A stretch of DNA of 64,000 nucleotides from Streptomyces durmitorensis (GTDB taxonomy: Bacteria > Actinomycetota > Actinomycetes > Streptomycetales > Streptomycetaceae). The notes beneath the pieces were generated by a model. That model worked only from the letters and a program-made list of their open reading frames with translations. It was not told the origin of the DNA and did no database searches. The stretch is taken from NCBI RefSeq assembly GCF_023498005.1, contig NZ_CP097289.1, positions 1,674,001 to 1,738,000 on the forward strand. Reading direction: 5' to 3'. Position numbers and translations under genes: made by a program. Below, piece by piece: positions 18,188-25,444 of this stretch. The first letter of the stretch is position 1, and the number at the start of each line of letters is the position of its first letter.

Positions 18188-19335
18188 CAGTCGTCTTCCT
18201 TCGTGGGGATGCTCATCAGGGCCGGTACGTCCCAGTCGCGGGCCACGTCCTCGGTGTCCGCGCCGGGCTGTGCGGGGCCGCTGCGGACGTCCGTCGGGGT
18301 CGCGGAGAAGCGGGGCGCGGGGGCGGGCTGGGTGATGCCGCCGTGGTCGACGAAGGTGCCGCGGGCGGCGAGATGCGGGTGGCCGGGGGCCTCGGACAGC
18401 GAGAGCACGGGCGCGACGCACGCGTCGGAGCCTTCGAAGACGGCCGTCCACTCCTCGCGCGTCCGCGCCTTGAAGCGGGCGGCGACCGCCTCGCGCAGCT
18501 CGCCCCAGCGGGCGAGGTCCTTGCGCTCGGGTGCCTGTCCTGTCAGGCCGAGCAGTTCGCTGAACTCGTCGTAGAACTGCTGCTCAAGGGCGCCGACGGC
18601 CATGTAACCGCCGTCGGCCGTTTCGTAGTTGCCGTAGAACGGGCAGCCGCCGTCCAGGAGGTTGGCGCCGCGCCGGTCCTGCCAGCCGCCGGCCGCGAGC
18701 ATGCCGTGGATCATCGACGTGAGGTGGGCGGTGCCGTCGACGATCGCGGCGTCCACGACCTGGCCGCTGCCGTGCTCGCGCGCGTGGTGCAGGGCCGCGA
18801 GGATGCCGACGACGAGGTAGAGGGAGCCGCCCGCGTAGTCGCCGACGAGGTTGGCGGGGACGGTGGGCGGCTCGCCGGGGTTGCCGATCATGCCGAGGGT
18901 GCCGGTGATCGCGATGTACGCGATGTCGTGCCCGGCGCGCTGGGCGAGCGGGCCCTCCTGGCCCCAGCCGGTCATCCGTCCGTAGACGAGCCTCGGGTTG
19001 CGGGCGTGACAGTCCGCGGGCCCGACGCCGAGGCGCTCGGCGACGCCGGGGCGGTAGCCCTCGATGAGGACGTCGGCGCGGGCGACCAGGTCGAGGACGC
19101 GGTCCGCGCCGTCCGCCGCCTTGAGGTCGACGATCACGGAGCGTTTGTTGCGGTTGGTGACGTCGTACTCGGGATTGATCGCGAGACCGCCGCCGCCCGG
19201 TCGGTCGACGCGCACGACGTCGGCGCCGAGGTCGGCGAGGAGCATGGCCGCGAACGGGCCGGGCCCGATGCCCGCCAGCTCGACCACGCGCACCCCGGCG
19301 AGCGGTCCGCGAACGCCCTTGTCCGGCACTGCCAT
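18187..19335 (-). CDS. mcr: Alpha-methylacyl-CoA racemase (CaiB/BaiF family)
   Basis: Protein of 382 residues of the class III CoA-transferase fold. It carries the racemase pair as in mycobacterial MCR: His in AQRAGHDIAYIAITGTLGMI and Asp in NLVGDYAGGSLYLVVGI. The N-terminus GPLAGVRVVELAGIGPGPFA and RVDRPGG are the CoA-binding signatures. The enzyme epimerises 2-methyl-branched acyl-CoA from R to S so that beta-oxidation can proceed, which fits the downstream operon. Start ATG 19335; longer in-frame codons upstream run into the promoter. It is the first gene of the operon and divergent from a DUF523 remnant. Confidence 0.9.
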   Translation of the reverse strand: MAVPDKGVRGPLAGVRVVELAGIGPGPFAAMLLADLGADVVRVDRPGGGGLAINPEYDVTNRNKRSVIVDLKAADGADRVLDLVARADVLIEGYRPGVAERLGVGPADCHARNPRLVYGRMTGWGQEGPLAQRAGHDIAYIAITGTLGMIGNPGEPPTVPANLVGDYAGGSLYLVVGILAALHHAREHGSGQVVDAAIVDGTAHLTSMIHGMLAAGGWQDRRGANLLDGGCPFYGNYETADGGYMAVGALEQQFYDEFSELLGLTGQAPERKDLARWGELREAVAARFKARTREEWTAVFEGSDACVAPVLSLSEAPGHPHLAARGTFVDHGGITQPAPAPRFSATPTDVRSGPAQPGADTEDVARDWDVPALMSIPTKEDD

Positions 19336-19381
19336 TGAGCCCCCAGCGCTATGACACAACTGATGTAACACCAGTGATGCT

Positions 19382-19428
19382 AAGAACGTGTTCCACTCAA
19401 CACAAGACCCTAGCAAGCAAGCGCTTAG
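19382..19428. promoter_or_regulatory. KstR/TetR-type operator candidates upstream of the beta-oxidation operon
   Basis: AAGAACGTGTTCCA (19382-19395) matches the mycobacterial KstR consensus TNNAACNNGTTNNA except for one outer base. A second dyad, CTAGCAAGCAAGCGCTTAG, at 19410-19428 has the palindromic core AAGCGCTT seen in many TetR-family lipid operators. Both lie 47-93 bases upstream of the racemase start. The regulator is not encoded nearby. Confidence 0.45.
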
Positions 19429-19469
19429 ACAAATCCGGGGACAGGCGGTGCGGGGACCAGCCTGCGGTC

Positions 19470-19691
19470 ATGGATTCCGTACTGGTCAGCGCGTGTCTAC
19501 GCGGGGTGCCCTGCCGGTTCGACGGCCGCGACAACGAGTCACCCGAACACGACGTGCTCGACGGGACGGCCCGTGTCGTCGACGACACGGGACAGGATGT
19601 GACGGCCGCATTCGTGGTGGCGGGCGACGGAGTGACCGCAGCACTGTTCCAGCGGAACGGGATCAGCGCGCGGGCGGCGCCGGGGGTGTGA
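19470..19691 (+). pseudogene. Internally deleted DUF523-type protein
   Basis: Open frame of 73 codons from ATG 19470. Residues 1-25 match the start of DUF523 proteins (LVSACLRGVPCRFDGRDNES) and residues 35-50 match a later block (GTARVVDDTGQDVTAAF). The central segment with the CPE motif and the C-terminal cysteine region are absent (the family is about 150 residues). Most likely a decayed gene, although the frame is open and a short protein could be made. It is divergent from the racemase and convergent with the MmcQ/YjbR gene 22 bases away. Confidence 0.55.
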
Positions 19692-19712
19692 GGCCGGGCG
19701 GCTCCGTACGGA

Positions 19713-20099
19713 TCACGAGGCGCGGGCGTCCAGTTCCGCGACGCGCTTCTTCGTGGCGATCGTGCGGTAGCTCTCCTCGACCCAGTCGCAGAGCAGATCG
19801 GCGGCCGGTGCGCCCTTCTCCTCCAGGGGGACGCGCACCCAGCCCGCCTTGCCCAGGCCGTACCCCGCGGGTTCCGCGCCCGGCGCCGTCAGGGCGTGGG
19901 CGTGCGCCGCCTCGTCGGTGAGCTTGACGGTGATGCCCAGGGGATAGCTGCCGTCGTCCATTCCGAGGAAGACGAACACCTTCTTGTTGACCTTGGCGAC
20001 GCTCTCGCCCCACGGGAACTCCTCGGCGGCGCCCGGCATGCCGAGCGCGAAGTCGCGCACCCGTTCCCACGTCCGCAGGGCACTCTTCGAGACAGTCAT
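19713..20099 (-). CDS. MmcQ/YjbR-family protein
   Basis: Protein of 128 residues of the MmcQ/YjbR family, small cytosolic proteins with a CyaY-like fold and an unproven DNA-binding role. Typical blocks: FALGMPGAAEEFPWGES, KVNKKVFVFLGMD, the PLGITVKLTDE strand pair, GLGKAGWVRVPL and the C-terminal DWVEESYRTIATKKRVAEL. ATG 20099 has GGAGG-like GGTACC-adjacent sequence (ACCAGGAGGTACCCC) close upstream. Divergent from the saccharopine-dehydrogenase-like gene. Confidence 0.85.
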   Translation of the reverse strand: MTVSKSALRTWERVRDFALGMPGAAEEFPWGESVAKVNKKVFVFLGMDDGSYPLGITVKLTDEAAHAHALTAPGAEPAGYGLGKAGWVRVPLEEKGAPAADLLCDWVEESYRTIATKKRVAELDARAS

Positions 20100-20183
20100 G
20101 GGGTACCTCCTGGTAACAACGCCGACTCCTCACGCTAGCCTCGGCCACCGACATCGGCGCGGGGTGCACGGCAGAGAGGTGCC

Positions 20184-21401
20184 ATGACCAGTCAGAACGG
20201 CAACGGCAACGGCAAGGAGCGTGCGGAGGACCGCACGTACGACATCGTCCTTTTCGGAGCGACCGGTTTCGTCGGTGTGCTCACCGCGGAGTACCTCGCC
20301 GCGCACGCGCCCGAAGGGCTGCGCTGGGCGATCGCGGGGCGCGACACCGGGAAGCTGGAGCGGCTGCGGGACAAGCTCGCGAAGGCCCATCCGGCCTGCG
20401 CGGAACTCCCCCTCGTCCGCGCGGACGTGGCGGACGTGGCGTCCCTGCGGGAGATGGCCGGCCACGCGCGCGTGGTGGCCACGACCGTGGGCCCCTATCT
20501 CGCGTACGGCCAGGATCTCGTCGCCGCGTGCGCGGACGCGGGCACGGACTACGTGGACCTCACCGGTGAGCCGGAGTTCGTCGACCTCGTGTACGTGCGG
20601 CACGACGCCCGCGCGCGGGAGACGGGCGCACGCCTCGTGCACTCCTGCGGCTTCGACTCCGTCCCGCACGACCTGGGCGCGTACTTCACGGTGCGACAGC
20701 TCCCCGAGGGCGTACCGCTGCGCGTCGACGGGTTCGTGCGCAGCAACGCGACCTTCTCCGGGGGCACGTTCGCCTCCGCGCTCGCCCAGTTCGCACGCGG
20801 CCCGCAGATGCTGTCCGCCGCGCGGGACCGGCGGCGGCACGAGCCGCGCCTGGTGGACCGCAAGGCGTACGCGCCGCCTAGCGCGCCCCGGTACGCGGGC
20901 GAGGTCGGCGCCTGGGCCCTGCCCCTGCCGACGATCGACCCGCAGGTGGTGCAGCGCTCGGCGCGGGCCCTTGAGCGCTACGGGCCCGATTTCCGCTACC
21001 GGCACTACGCGGCGGTCAAGACCCTGCCGTTCGCCCTCGGCGGCGCGGCGGCTGTCACCGGCCTGGTGGCCGCGGCCCAACTGCCGCCCGCACGGCGGTG
21101 GTTGTCGTCGCGCCTGAAGCCCGGCGAGGGCCCGAGCGAGCAGCGGCGTGCGGAGAGCTGGTTCTCCGTGCGGTTCGTCGGCGAGGGCGGCGGCAAGCGG
21201 GTGTTCACCGAGGTCTCGGGCGGTGACCCGGGGTACGACGAGACGGCGAAGATGCTGGCCGAGGCGGCGCTGTGCCTGGCCGTCGACGACGACCTGCCGG
21301 ACGTGGCCGGGCAGCTGACCACCGCCGTGGCGATGGGCGACGCGCTCACCGCGCGGCTGACGGCGGCGGGGCTCAGGTTCCGGGTGGCGGCGACGCGGTA
21401 G
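20184..21401 (+). CDS. Saccharopine dehydrogenase-like NADP-binding protein (trans-acting enoyl reductase type)
   Basis: Protein of 405 residues with an N-terminal Rossmann fold: YDIVLFGATGFVGVLTAEYLA holds the dinucleotide motif GATGFVG, followed by AIAGRDTGKLERL and VVATTVGPYLAYGQDLVAACA. The segment DYVDLTGEPEFVD and CGFDSVPHDLGAYF are characteristic of the family that includes the mycobacterial trans-acting enoyl reductase Rv2953 and eukaryotic SCCPDH. It likely reduces a lipid or polyketide intermediate; the partner is unknown. Its last 29 bases overlap the 3' end of the convergent endonuclease V gene. Confidence 0.85.
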   Translation: MTSQNGNGNGKERAEDRTYDIVLFGATGFVGVLTAEYLAAHAPEGLRWAIAGRDTGKLERLRDKLAKAHPACAELPLVRADVADVASLREMAGHARVVATTVGPYLAYGQDLVAACADAGTDYVDLTGEPEFVDLVYVRHDARARETGARLVHSCGFDSVPHDLGAYFTVRQLPEGVPLRVDGFVRSNATFSGGTFASALAQFARGPQMLSAARDRRRHEPRLVDRKAYAPPSAPRYAGEVGAWALPLPTIDPQVVQRSARALERYGPDFRYRHYAAVKTLPFALGGAAAVTGLVAAAQLPPARRWLSSRLKPGEGPSEQRRAESWFSVRFVGEGGGKRVFTEVSGGDPGYDETAKMLAEAALCLAVDDDLPDVAGQLTTAVAMGDALTARLTAAGLRFRVAATR

Positions 21402-22125
21402 CCGCCGCTGGGCCAGGTGCCGCGCCGGTCGCCTCGCGCAGGGCCGCGCGGCACAGGGCGTCCGCGCGGCGCGTCGACTCCGGAAGGCGGTAGCGCGGCG
21501 TCAGGCGGAGCGTGTGGGCGCAGGCGTTGTCCAGGCTCACGCGGTGCCCGACGGAGACGAAGACCGGCTTGACGTCCTCGCGGGTGCGCAGGGCCCGGCC
21601 GATCTCCTCCGCTCCGTCGAGCAGGGGGGCCGCGCTGCCCCGCGGTGCGCCGGGCGCCTCGTACGTGAACGTGAAGGGGTTCTTGGCCACGCCGATCGTG
21701 GGGAGTCCCGTGAGGACGCCGAGGTGGCTCGCGAGGCCGAACCGGCGGGGGTGCGCGATGCCGTAGCCGTCGCAGACGACGAGGCCCGGATCGGCTTCGA
21801 GCGCCCCCAGGGCGGCGAGGACGGTGGGGATCTCGCGGAAGGCGAGCAGGCCCGGCACGTACTGGAAGGCCACGCGGCCCACCGCGGTCGCCTCCTCGAC
21901 GACGCCGAGTGTGGCGGCGTCCAGGACGACGACCGCGGCGGCGACGATGTCGCGCTCGTCGTCGTAGGCGACGTCGACCCCCGTGACGTGCCCCGTCCCC
22001 GGCCGCGGCCCCTCTTCGTCGAGCACGACCCGGGCGCGGAGTCCGTCCTGGACGGCGCGGGCGGACGGCTCGTCCGTGGGCCAGTCGGCGGGGACGTGGG
22101 AGGGGGTTGCGGTGTGCGTCGTCAT
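21373..22125 (-). CDS. nfi: Endonuclease V (deoxyinosine 3' endonuclease)
   Basis: DNA repair nuclease of 250 residues that nicks one base 3' of deoxyinosine. Hallmarks: the catalytic Asp in VTGVDVAYDDERD, FQYVPGLLAFREIPTVLAAL with a catalytic Glu, VCDGYGIAHPRRFGLASHLG with the second Asp, TIGVAKNPF with the conserved Lys, and PVFVSVGHRVSLDNA. Start ATG 22125 (MTTHTATPSHVP); the frame upstream is open but Arg/Pro-rich and unrelated. It carries an Ala/Pro-rich C-terminal tail that overlaps the neighbouring gene antisense. Confidence 0.94.
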   Translation of the reverse strand: MTTHTATPSHVPADWPTDEPSARAVQDGLRARVVLDEEGPRPGTGHVTGVDVAYDDERDIVAAAVVVLDAATLGVVEEATAVGRVAFQYVPGLLAFREIPTVLAALGALEADPGLVVCDGYGIAHPRRFGLASHLGVLTGLPTIGVAKNPFTFTYEAPGAPRGSAAPLLDGAEEIGRALRTREDVKPVFVSVGHRVSLDNACAHTLRLTPRYRLPESTRRADALCRAALREATGAAPGPAAATASPPPGT

Positions 22126-22348
22126 CGTGCGGGCAAGCCTAGGCCTTGCGCCGTCCCGGCACGGAGTGCGCCCGCGAAAGCGGACAGGAGCGGACAGGCC
22201 GCTCCGGTGGGCGGTGGGCGGTGAGCGGCCCGGCCGCCGCGGACTCGCACTCGCACTCGCCCGGACCTCCGGCCCGGCTTCGTCTCCTCCGCGCGAACGC
22301 CCCGGCCCCGGGCCACGCCCGGCGACGCCCGGCGGTAGCCTCGCGATC

Positions 22349-22645
22349 ATGTTCGTTCTCGAGTTGACCTACACCGCGCCCGTGTCCGCCGTCGACAAGG
22401 AGCTTGAGGCCCATGTGGCCTGGCTCGACCAGTTGTACGCGCAGGGCGTCTTCATCGCCTCCGGGCGCAAGAACCCGCGCGACGGCGGCGTGATCCTCGC
22501 CGTGGCCGACGACCGTGCGGCGATCGAGGAGATCGCGGCGAGCGATCCGTTCGTACGCGCGGAGGTCTGCGAGTACCGCATCACCGAGTTCATCGCCACG
22601 AAGACGGCCCCCGAACTCGCCCCTTACCGGCAGCAGCTGCCCTAG
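22349..22645 (+). CDS. YciI-like protein
   Basis: Protein of 98 residues of the YciI/YCII family, ferredoxin-like-fold small proteins with a conserved Asp-His pair and mostly unknown enzyme activity. Seen: LELTYTAPVSAVDKELEAHVAWLDQLY, GVFIASGRKNPRDGGVILA and DPFVRAEVCEYRITEF. ATG 22349 starts a compact family-length protein; the longer upstream frame is antisense to endonuclease V and unrelated. Divergent from nfi with 223 bases between. Confidence 0.85.
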   Translation: MFVLELTYTAPVSAVDKELEAHVAWLDQLYAQGVFIASGRKNPRDGGVILAVADDRAAIEEIAASDPFVRAEVCEYRITEFIATKTAPELAPYRQQLP

Positions 22646-22665
22646 CCCGCCGACGGCGACGGGCC

Positions 22666-23790
22666 CTACTTCCCCTCCCAGCGCGCGATCCGGCCCTTCT
22701 CACCGGACGCCCAACAGGCCCGGTCCCGCGTGCAGTCCACGGTGTCGTACGACCCCGGGTCGACCGTCCGCCAGGTGCGCCCGCCGTCCGACGTGACGTC
22801 CGTGCCGGTCGGCCCGACCGCGAGCGCGCCCCGGCGGCTCCCGGGCAGCCAGGCCACCCCGGAGCGGTAGGCGGGCGGGGGTTCGGCGGCCGTGGTCCAG
22901 GTGCGGCCGCCGTCGCCCGTGGTGGCCGCGGCCTTCGGGGAGGGCTGGTCGGGGGTGTAGTCGCCGCCGACCGCGATGCCGTGCGTACGGTCACGGAAGG
23001 CGAGGCCGAAGACGCCGCGGGCCGGGGCGCCCGCCGGGATCGGCGCGTCGGTGGCCGTCCAGGTGCGGCCTCGGTCGGCGGAGTGCAGGACACGCGCGCG
23101 TGCCGCTCCGCCCGTGGCCAGCCACACGTCGCGGGGGCCGGAGCTCACCAGGCACTGGCCGCTCGCGGCGAAGCCCGCCTCGCCCTCCTGGGCGGCGGGC
23201 ATGCCGTCGCTGGGCAGGACCTTCCAGGAGCGGCCGCCGTCGGCGGTGGACAGGATGCGGTACTTGCCGTCCACGGGGTCGCTCATCGCCAGGCCGTGGC
23301 TCCGGTCGAAGAAGGTCATGCAGTCGTAGAAGGCCTTGGGATCGGTGTTCCGGAAGGACTCCGTCCAGGTCGCCCCGCCGTCCGCCGTGCGAAAGACCCG
23401 TGACGCCTCGCCCTCACCGATGGCGAGGACCACAGCGCGACGGCCGTCGAAGGCCTCGATGTCACGGAACTCCAGCCCTTCGGCACCGGGCGGTGAGACC
23501 TCGCGCCACTTGCGCCCGCCGTCCGAGGTGCGCAGCACGGTGCCTTTCGCGCCGGCCACCCAGGCGGTGCTCCGGCTGACGGCGGCGAGACCGCGGAAGC
23601 GCGCGTCGGTGCCGCTGTCCTTGAGATCCCAGCCACCGCCGTGCCGCGACTGCCCCTCCGGGGCCGCTGAGGCCTCCTGGGCGAGCCCTGGCGCGGTGAG
23701 CGCCGTCGCGGCGAGAGCCACCCCGCACAGCCCCACCGACACCGCACGGCCCACGGACCGCGCCCCTCTCGTCTTCCCCAAGGACTTCAT
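22666..23790 (-). CDS. Secreted BNR/Ycf48-like beta-propeller protein
   Basis: Exported protein of 374 residues. ATG 23790 opens a signal peptide (SVGRAVSVGLCGVALAATALTAPGLA, residues about 11-37, shown as two neighbours: positively charged start then the hydrophobic core). The mature part repeats the BNR/Asp-box motif SxDxGxxW at least six times (TSDGGRKW, TADGGATW, TADGGRSW, SADRGRTW, TGDGGRTW, TSDGGRTW), giving a propeller like sialidases or the Ycf48 photosystem assembly factor. No sialidase catalytic residues are obvious, so glycan binding or an unknown role is more likely. Three Cys near the C-terminus may pair. Convergent with the YciI gene. Confidence 0.82.
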   Translation of the reverse strand: MKSLGKTRGARSVGRAVSVGLCGVALAATALTAPGLAQEASAAPEGQSRHGGGWDLKDSGTDARFRGLAAVSRSTAWVAGAKGTVLRTSDGGRKWREVSPPGAEGLEFRDIEAFDGRRAVVLAIGEGEASRVFRTADGGATWTESFRNTDPKAFYDCMTFFDRSHGLAMSDPVDGKYRILSTADGGRSWKVLPSDGMPAAQEGEAGFAASGQCLVSSGPRDVWLATGGAARARVLHSADRGRTWTATDAPIPAGAPARGVFGLAFRDRTHGIAVGGDYTPDQPSPKAAATTGDGGRTWTTAAEPPPAYRSGVAWLPGSRRGALAVGPTGTDVTSDGGRTWRTVDPGSYDTVDCTRDRACWASGEKGRIARWEGK

Positions 23791-23960
23791 GGCGGGCGAA
23801 GTTACCACCGGAACGCAGGATTCCTTCCGGGAATTCTGTGAAGACGGTGAAGAGCGCGCGGTGACCGAGGTCACTCGGTGTTCGCGTGCACGGATTCCGT
23901 CATTCCGACGTCTATCCAAGTGCCGACCCGAGTCGTCCAGCTGTAGTGAGGGAGCAGGCG

Positions 23961-24377
23961 TTGTCCAACAGCATCGAGCAAGCCGTAGAGGCCCGCCTCG
24001 TCGCCGCCGCGCCGCGGATGCAGTCCATCCCCGCGACGCTGCACTACGACCGGGGCGATCCGTTCGCCGTCCGGATGAGTTTTCCCGCCCCCGCCACCCT
24101 GGAGGGCATCGAGGTCTACTGGACCTTCGCCCGCGAGCTGCTCGCCCAAGGCATGGAGCAGGCGGTGGGCGACGGCGACGTACGCGTCCGGCCGTACGGC
24201 TTCGACCGCACGGTCGTGGAGTTCCACGCGCCCGAGGGCACGGCGATCGTCCACATCCGCACCGGCGAACTGCGCCGCTTCCTGCACCGTTCCCTGACCC
24301 TGGTGCCCGTCGGCGACGAGCACCTGCACGTCGACCTGGACCAGGACCTCGCCGACCTGATGCGGGACGCCTGCTGA
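23961..24377 (+). CDS. ssgD: SsgA-like protein (SALP), probably SsgD type
   Basis: SALPs are actinomycete proteins that steer cell-wall remodelling and septum formation during sporulation. This one has 138 residues: MSNSIEQAVEARLVAAAPR, then the family core PATLHYDRGDPFAVRMSF, VYWTFARELLAQGMEQ, GDGDVRVRPYGFDRTVVEF and the C-terminal VPVGDEHLHVDLDQDLADLM. TTG 23961 with GGGAG seven bases upstream is the best start; GTG 23946 is possible and adds five residues. I recall ssgD (SCO6722) as the SALP in the syntenic part of S. coelicolor; the family call is firm, the paralogue call is from memory. Confidence 0.82.
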   Translation: MSNSIEQAVEARLVAAAPRMQSIPATLHYDRGDPFAVRMSFPAPATLEGIEVYWTFARELLAQGMEQAVGDGDVRVRPYGFDRTVVEFHAPEGTAIVHIRTGELRRFLHRSLTLVPVGDEHLHVDLDQDLADLMRDAC

Positions 24378-24439
24378 GCTGAGCCGAAGCCCGGTGCCGG
24401 GATCCGGCCGGGATCTGGTGCCGGGATCCGGTGATGGGG

Positions 24440-25132
24440 TCAGCCGCCCCCGCCCCCGCCGCCGGACGACGCCCTTGCCGCCTCCGCCGACGACACCGCC
24501 GAGGCCAGCGCCTTGCGCAGCCCCCGCATCAGCTCGGGCAGCTCGGGAGCCGGGGCCCCGCTGCGGTCGGTGAGCGCATCGAGCCGCTCCTTGTACTGCC
24601 TGCGTTCCTTGCCCGAGATGACGCCGCGCAGCTTGCCCGTCGCCGCGCACACCACCAGGGCCGCGTCGCCCGCGGGAACCTCGGACACCGGCACCGGACC
24701 GCGCAGGACCGCGAGCGCCTCGGCGTGCAGGACCTCGACGTATCCGGCACGCTCCAGCTCGTAGCGCCGGGAGGGGAAGATCCCGAGGACCCGGGTGCGC
24801 TCCGTCCGCAGATAGCCCTCGGAGACCAGCTGGTCGCGCACGCCGTCCTGCGTGGCGCGGGCCTTGTGCGTGATCCAGCCGCGCCATCTGCGGGGCCGTG
24901 ACTCCTCGATGAGCTCCAGGACGCCGTCGAGCGACAGGTCGCCGGTGCGTGCGCCGAAGACCGGGGTGGCGATGCCGTCCACGTCCGAGAGGAGTCCGCG
25001 CTGGGCCAGCTCCGCGAGCGCGCAGGCCCGCACGGCGAAGTGCAGGTCGGGGGCGCCGGTGATCCTGTCCCGACCGGTGTCCCAGGCGAGCAGGAAGATC
25101 CGGGTCGGCAGTGAGAGCGAGCCATAAGGCAT
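24440..25132 (-). CDS. GPP34 (Golgi phosphoprotein 3-like) family protein
   Basis: Protein of 230 residues homologous to eukaryotic GOLPH3/Vps74, which binds phosphoinositides. In actinomycetes the family is frequent but its role is not known; membrane association is plausible. Family blocks: SLPTRIFLLAWDTGRDR, the CALAELAQRGLLSDVDGI helix, VRDQLVSEGYLRTERTRVLGIFPSRRYEL and CAATGKLRGVISGKERRQYKERLDAL. It ends in an Ala/Ser segment and a run of eight glycines. Divergent from the ABC-F transcription unit; the shared intergenic region is occupied by the ABC-F leader. Confidence 0.85.
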   Translation of the reverse strand: MPYGSLSLPTRIFLLAWDTGRDRITGAPDLHFAVRACALAELAQRGLLSDVDGIATPVFGARTGDLSLDGVLELIEESRPRRWRGWITHKARATQDGVRDQLVSEGYLRTERTRVLGIFPSRRYELERAGYVEVLHAEALAVLRGPVPVSEVPAGDAALVVCAATGKLRGVISGKERRQYKERLDALTDRSGAPAPELPELMRGLRKALASAVSSAEAARASSGGGGGGG

Positions 25133-25164
25133 GGGGCCTCCTTGTTCGCGGTCACGATAAGTCG

Positions 25165-25193
25165 TTGACAGCGTTCAGGTCGCAACCTACGGT
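25165..25193 (+). promoter_or_regulatory. Promoter of the ABC-F transcription unit
   Basis: A consensus -35 TTGACA (25165-25170) is followed after 17 bases by TACGGT (25188-25193), fitting the TAnnnT -10 of streptomycete vegetative promoters. Transcription would start near 25200, giving a leader of about 245 bases before the ABC-F start. Confidence 0.6.
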
Positions 25194-25230
25194 GTATAGC
25201 GGTTCTGTTGTCGCCGATAGGAGTAGGACG

Positions 25231-25242
25231 TTGCTCGTCTGA
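25231..25242 (+). CDS. Three-codon leader ORF upstream of the ABC-F gene
   Basis: TTG-CTC-GTC-TGA at 25231-25242 encodes fMet-Leu-Val. It has an ideal ribosome site, AGGAG at about 25219-25223, seven bases upstream, which would be odd by chance in front of a minimal ORF. It lies about 30 bases after the predicted transcript start and just before a set of alternative hairpins. Short leader ORFs of this kind sense stalled ribosomes in front of antibiotic-resistance ABC-F and erm genes; that role here is inference. Confidence 0.55.
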   Translation: MLV

Positions 25243-25340
25243 GGTCTGGAGTCACCGCGTCACACGGCTCGTCCGTGTGCGTAGCGTGCGACCTCGGCGT
25301 ACGAGCCGTCTGCCTGACGCAGGGCCCATTTTTCTGCCCT
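25241..25340 (+). promoter_or_regulatory. Attenuator-like leader of the ABC-F gene
   Basis: Competing pairings can be drawn by eye. Hairpin A is CACACGG-CTCGT-CCGTGTG (25261-25279). Pairing B joins ACGGCTCGT (25264-25272) with ACGAGCCGT (25301-25309), nine perfect pairs that exclude hairpin A. GAGGTC (25241-25246), starting inside the leader ORF stop, matches GACCTC (25290-25295). A GC hairpin around 25310-25327 is followed by TTTTT at 25329-25333, as in an intrinsic terminator. The layout is that of ribosome-mediated transcription attenuation. No folding program was run. Confidence 0.5.
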
Positions 25341-25444
25341 CGCCTCCCTTGACGACGCTGCTCCCGTCCTCTTGTCGCACCCCGCGGTGTCCCGAAACGC
25401 GTTGCCCCTGACCGCGCTTCATCTCACGCAACCGCGAGGACCCC

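Noticed and set aside
14558..18574. Very long open frame (over 1,300 codons) on the plus strand across the beta-oxidation operon
   Set aside because: It is antisense to five clearly recognisable enzymes; long antisense frames are expected at this GC content, and its translation is Asp/Gly/Arg/Val-rich without any motif.
25208..25411. 67-codon frame in the ABC-F leader
   Set aside because: Ser/Arg/Pro-rich with no ribosome site at its start; it runs through the predicted hairpins, and the three-codon ORF with AGGAG explains the region better.
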